DNA of 64,000 nt, from assembly GCA_937967505.1 (NCBI GenBank), contig CALCJM010000060.1:1-64000 (forward strand), read 5' to 3'. Every line of letters begins with the position of its first letter. Within the stretch, counting starts at the first letter, position 1. This DNA is from an uncultured Pirellulaceae bacterium. Its GTDB lineage: Bacteria > Planctomycetota > Planctomycetia > Pirellulales > Pirellulaceae. Shown here in pieces: positions 63,970-64,000 of this stretch. The translations under genes and the position numbers were made by a program. The notes below the pieces were generated by a model. The model was not told the origin of the DNA. It searched no databases and was given only the letters and a program-made list of their open reading frames with translations.

Positions 63970-64000
63970 ATGACGGCTTCAAAAAGTAATCGCCAGCAAG
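63970..64000 (+). CDS. Possible start of next gene (cut by window end)
   Basis: An ATG at 63970 (or in-frame ATG at 63961) opens a frame Met-Thr-Ala-Ser-Lys-Ser-Asn-Arg-Gln-Gln that runs off the window. It begins 29 bases after mntR, so an operon partner such as a manganese transporter is plausible but cannot be identified. Confidence 0.35.
   Translation, partial: MTASKSNRQQ

Overview
The window is a chromosomal segment of a planctomycete (phylum Planctomycetota), most likely a marine member near Pirellulales or Planctomycetales. That placement rests on gene content: four DUF1559 pseudopilin-like genes, a DUF1501 gene beside a DUF1549/DUF1553 cytochrome gene, a PVC-type heme-binding dehydrogenase, a Ser/Thr kinase fused to WD40 repeats, an inflated signal peptidase I, a PEP-CTERM protein and a complete Na+-NQR operon. 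Base composition looks close to 50-55 % GC. Several genes use GTG or TTG starts. No species name can be given from the sequence alone.

Layout: 0-8.6 kb holds housekeeping genes (BON protein, VOC lipoprotein, PPP-type phosphatase, YdeI-like protein, rpmF, topB, TPR membrane protein). 8.9-13.5 kb holds a UvrD/PcrA helicase, a DTW-domain tRNA-modifying enzyme with an extra C-terminal half, and a PTS IIA protein with a DNA-binding head. 14.3-19.7 kb is a tightly overlapping operon of three GspF-like membrane proteins, three minor pseudopilins and a DUF1559 protein, with no ATPase or secretin. 20.8-25.7 kb is the DUF1501 / DUF1553 pair, followed by an AraC regulator. 27.3-34.9 kb is nqrABCDEF followed by one gene that fuses ApbE (flavin transferase) to a C-terminal NqrM-like segment, so the Na+-pump and two of its maturation factors lie in one unit. 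35.2-41.9 kb holds the kinase/WD40 gene and the PVC dehydrogenase. 42.4-46.4 kb, minus strand, holds an RNase HII-like gene, lepB and lptB. 46.6-49.8 kb is a three-gene type III polyketide synthase cluster (methyltransferase, FAD oxidoreductase, chalcone-synthase-like enzyme).

A tRNA-Arg(CCU) at 50.0 kb borders an accessory stretch (50.1-55.8 kb) with a large 2OG-Fe(II) oxygenase, a frameshifted membrane-protein gene, a truncated MarR regulator and repeats. 55.9-64.0 kb holds a lactonase, several DUF1559 genes, a small lipoprotein, a His/Cys-rich protein, a PEP-CTERM protein and an mntR gene. Two palindromes in the mntR promoter region match the core of the enterobacterial MntR box.

At least four families of short palindromic repeats are scattered through the window. 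Family A has six copies (three in tandem at 42.0-42.4 kb) and family B has four. Several copies lie exactly at gene ends and supply the stop codon. The most noteworthy items are the ApbE-NqrM fusion, the triple-GspF pseudopilin operon, the MntR-box pair shared with a divergent DUF1559 gene, the polyketide cluster and the repeat families.
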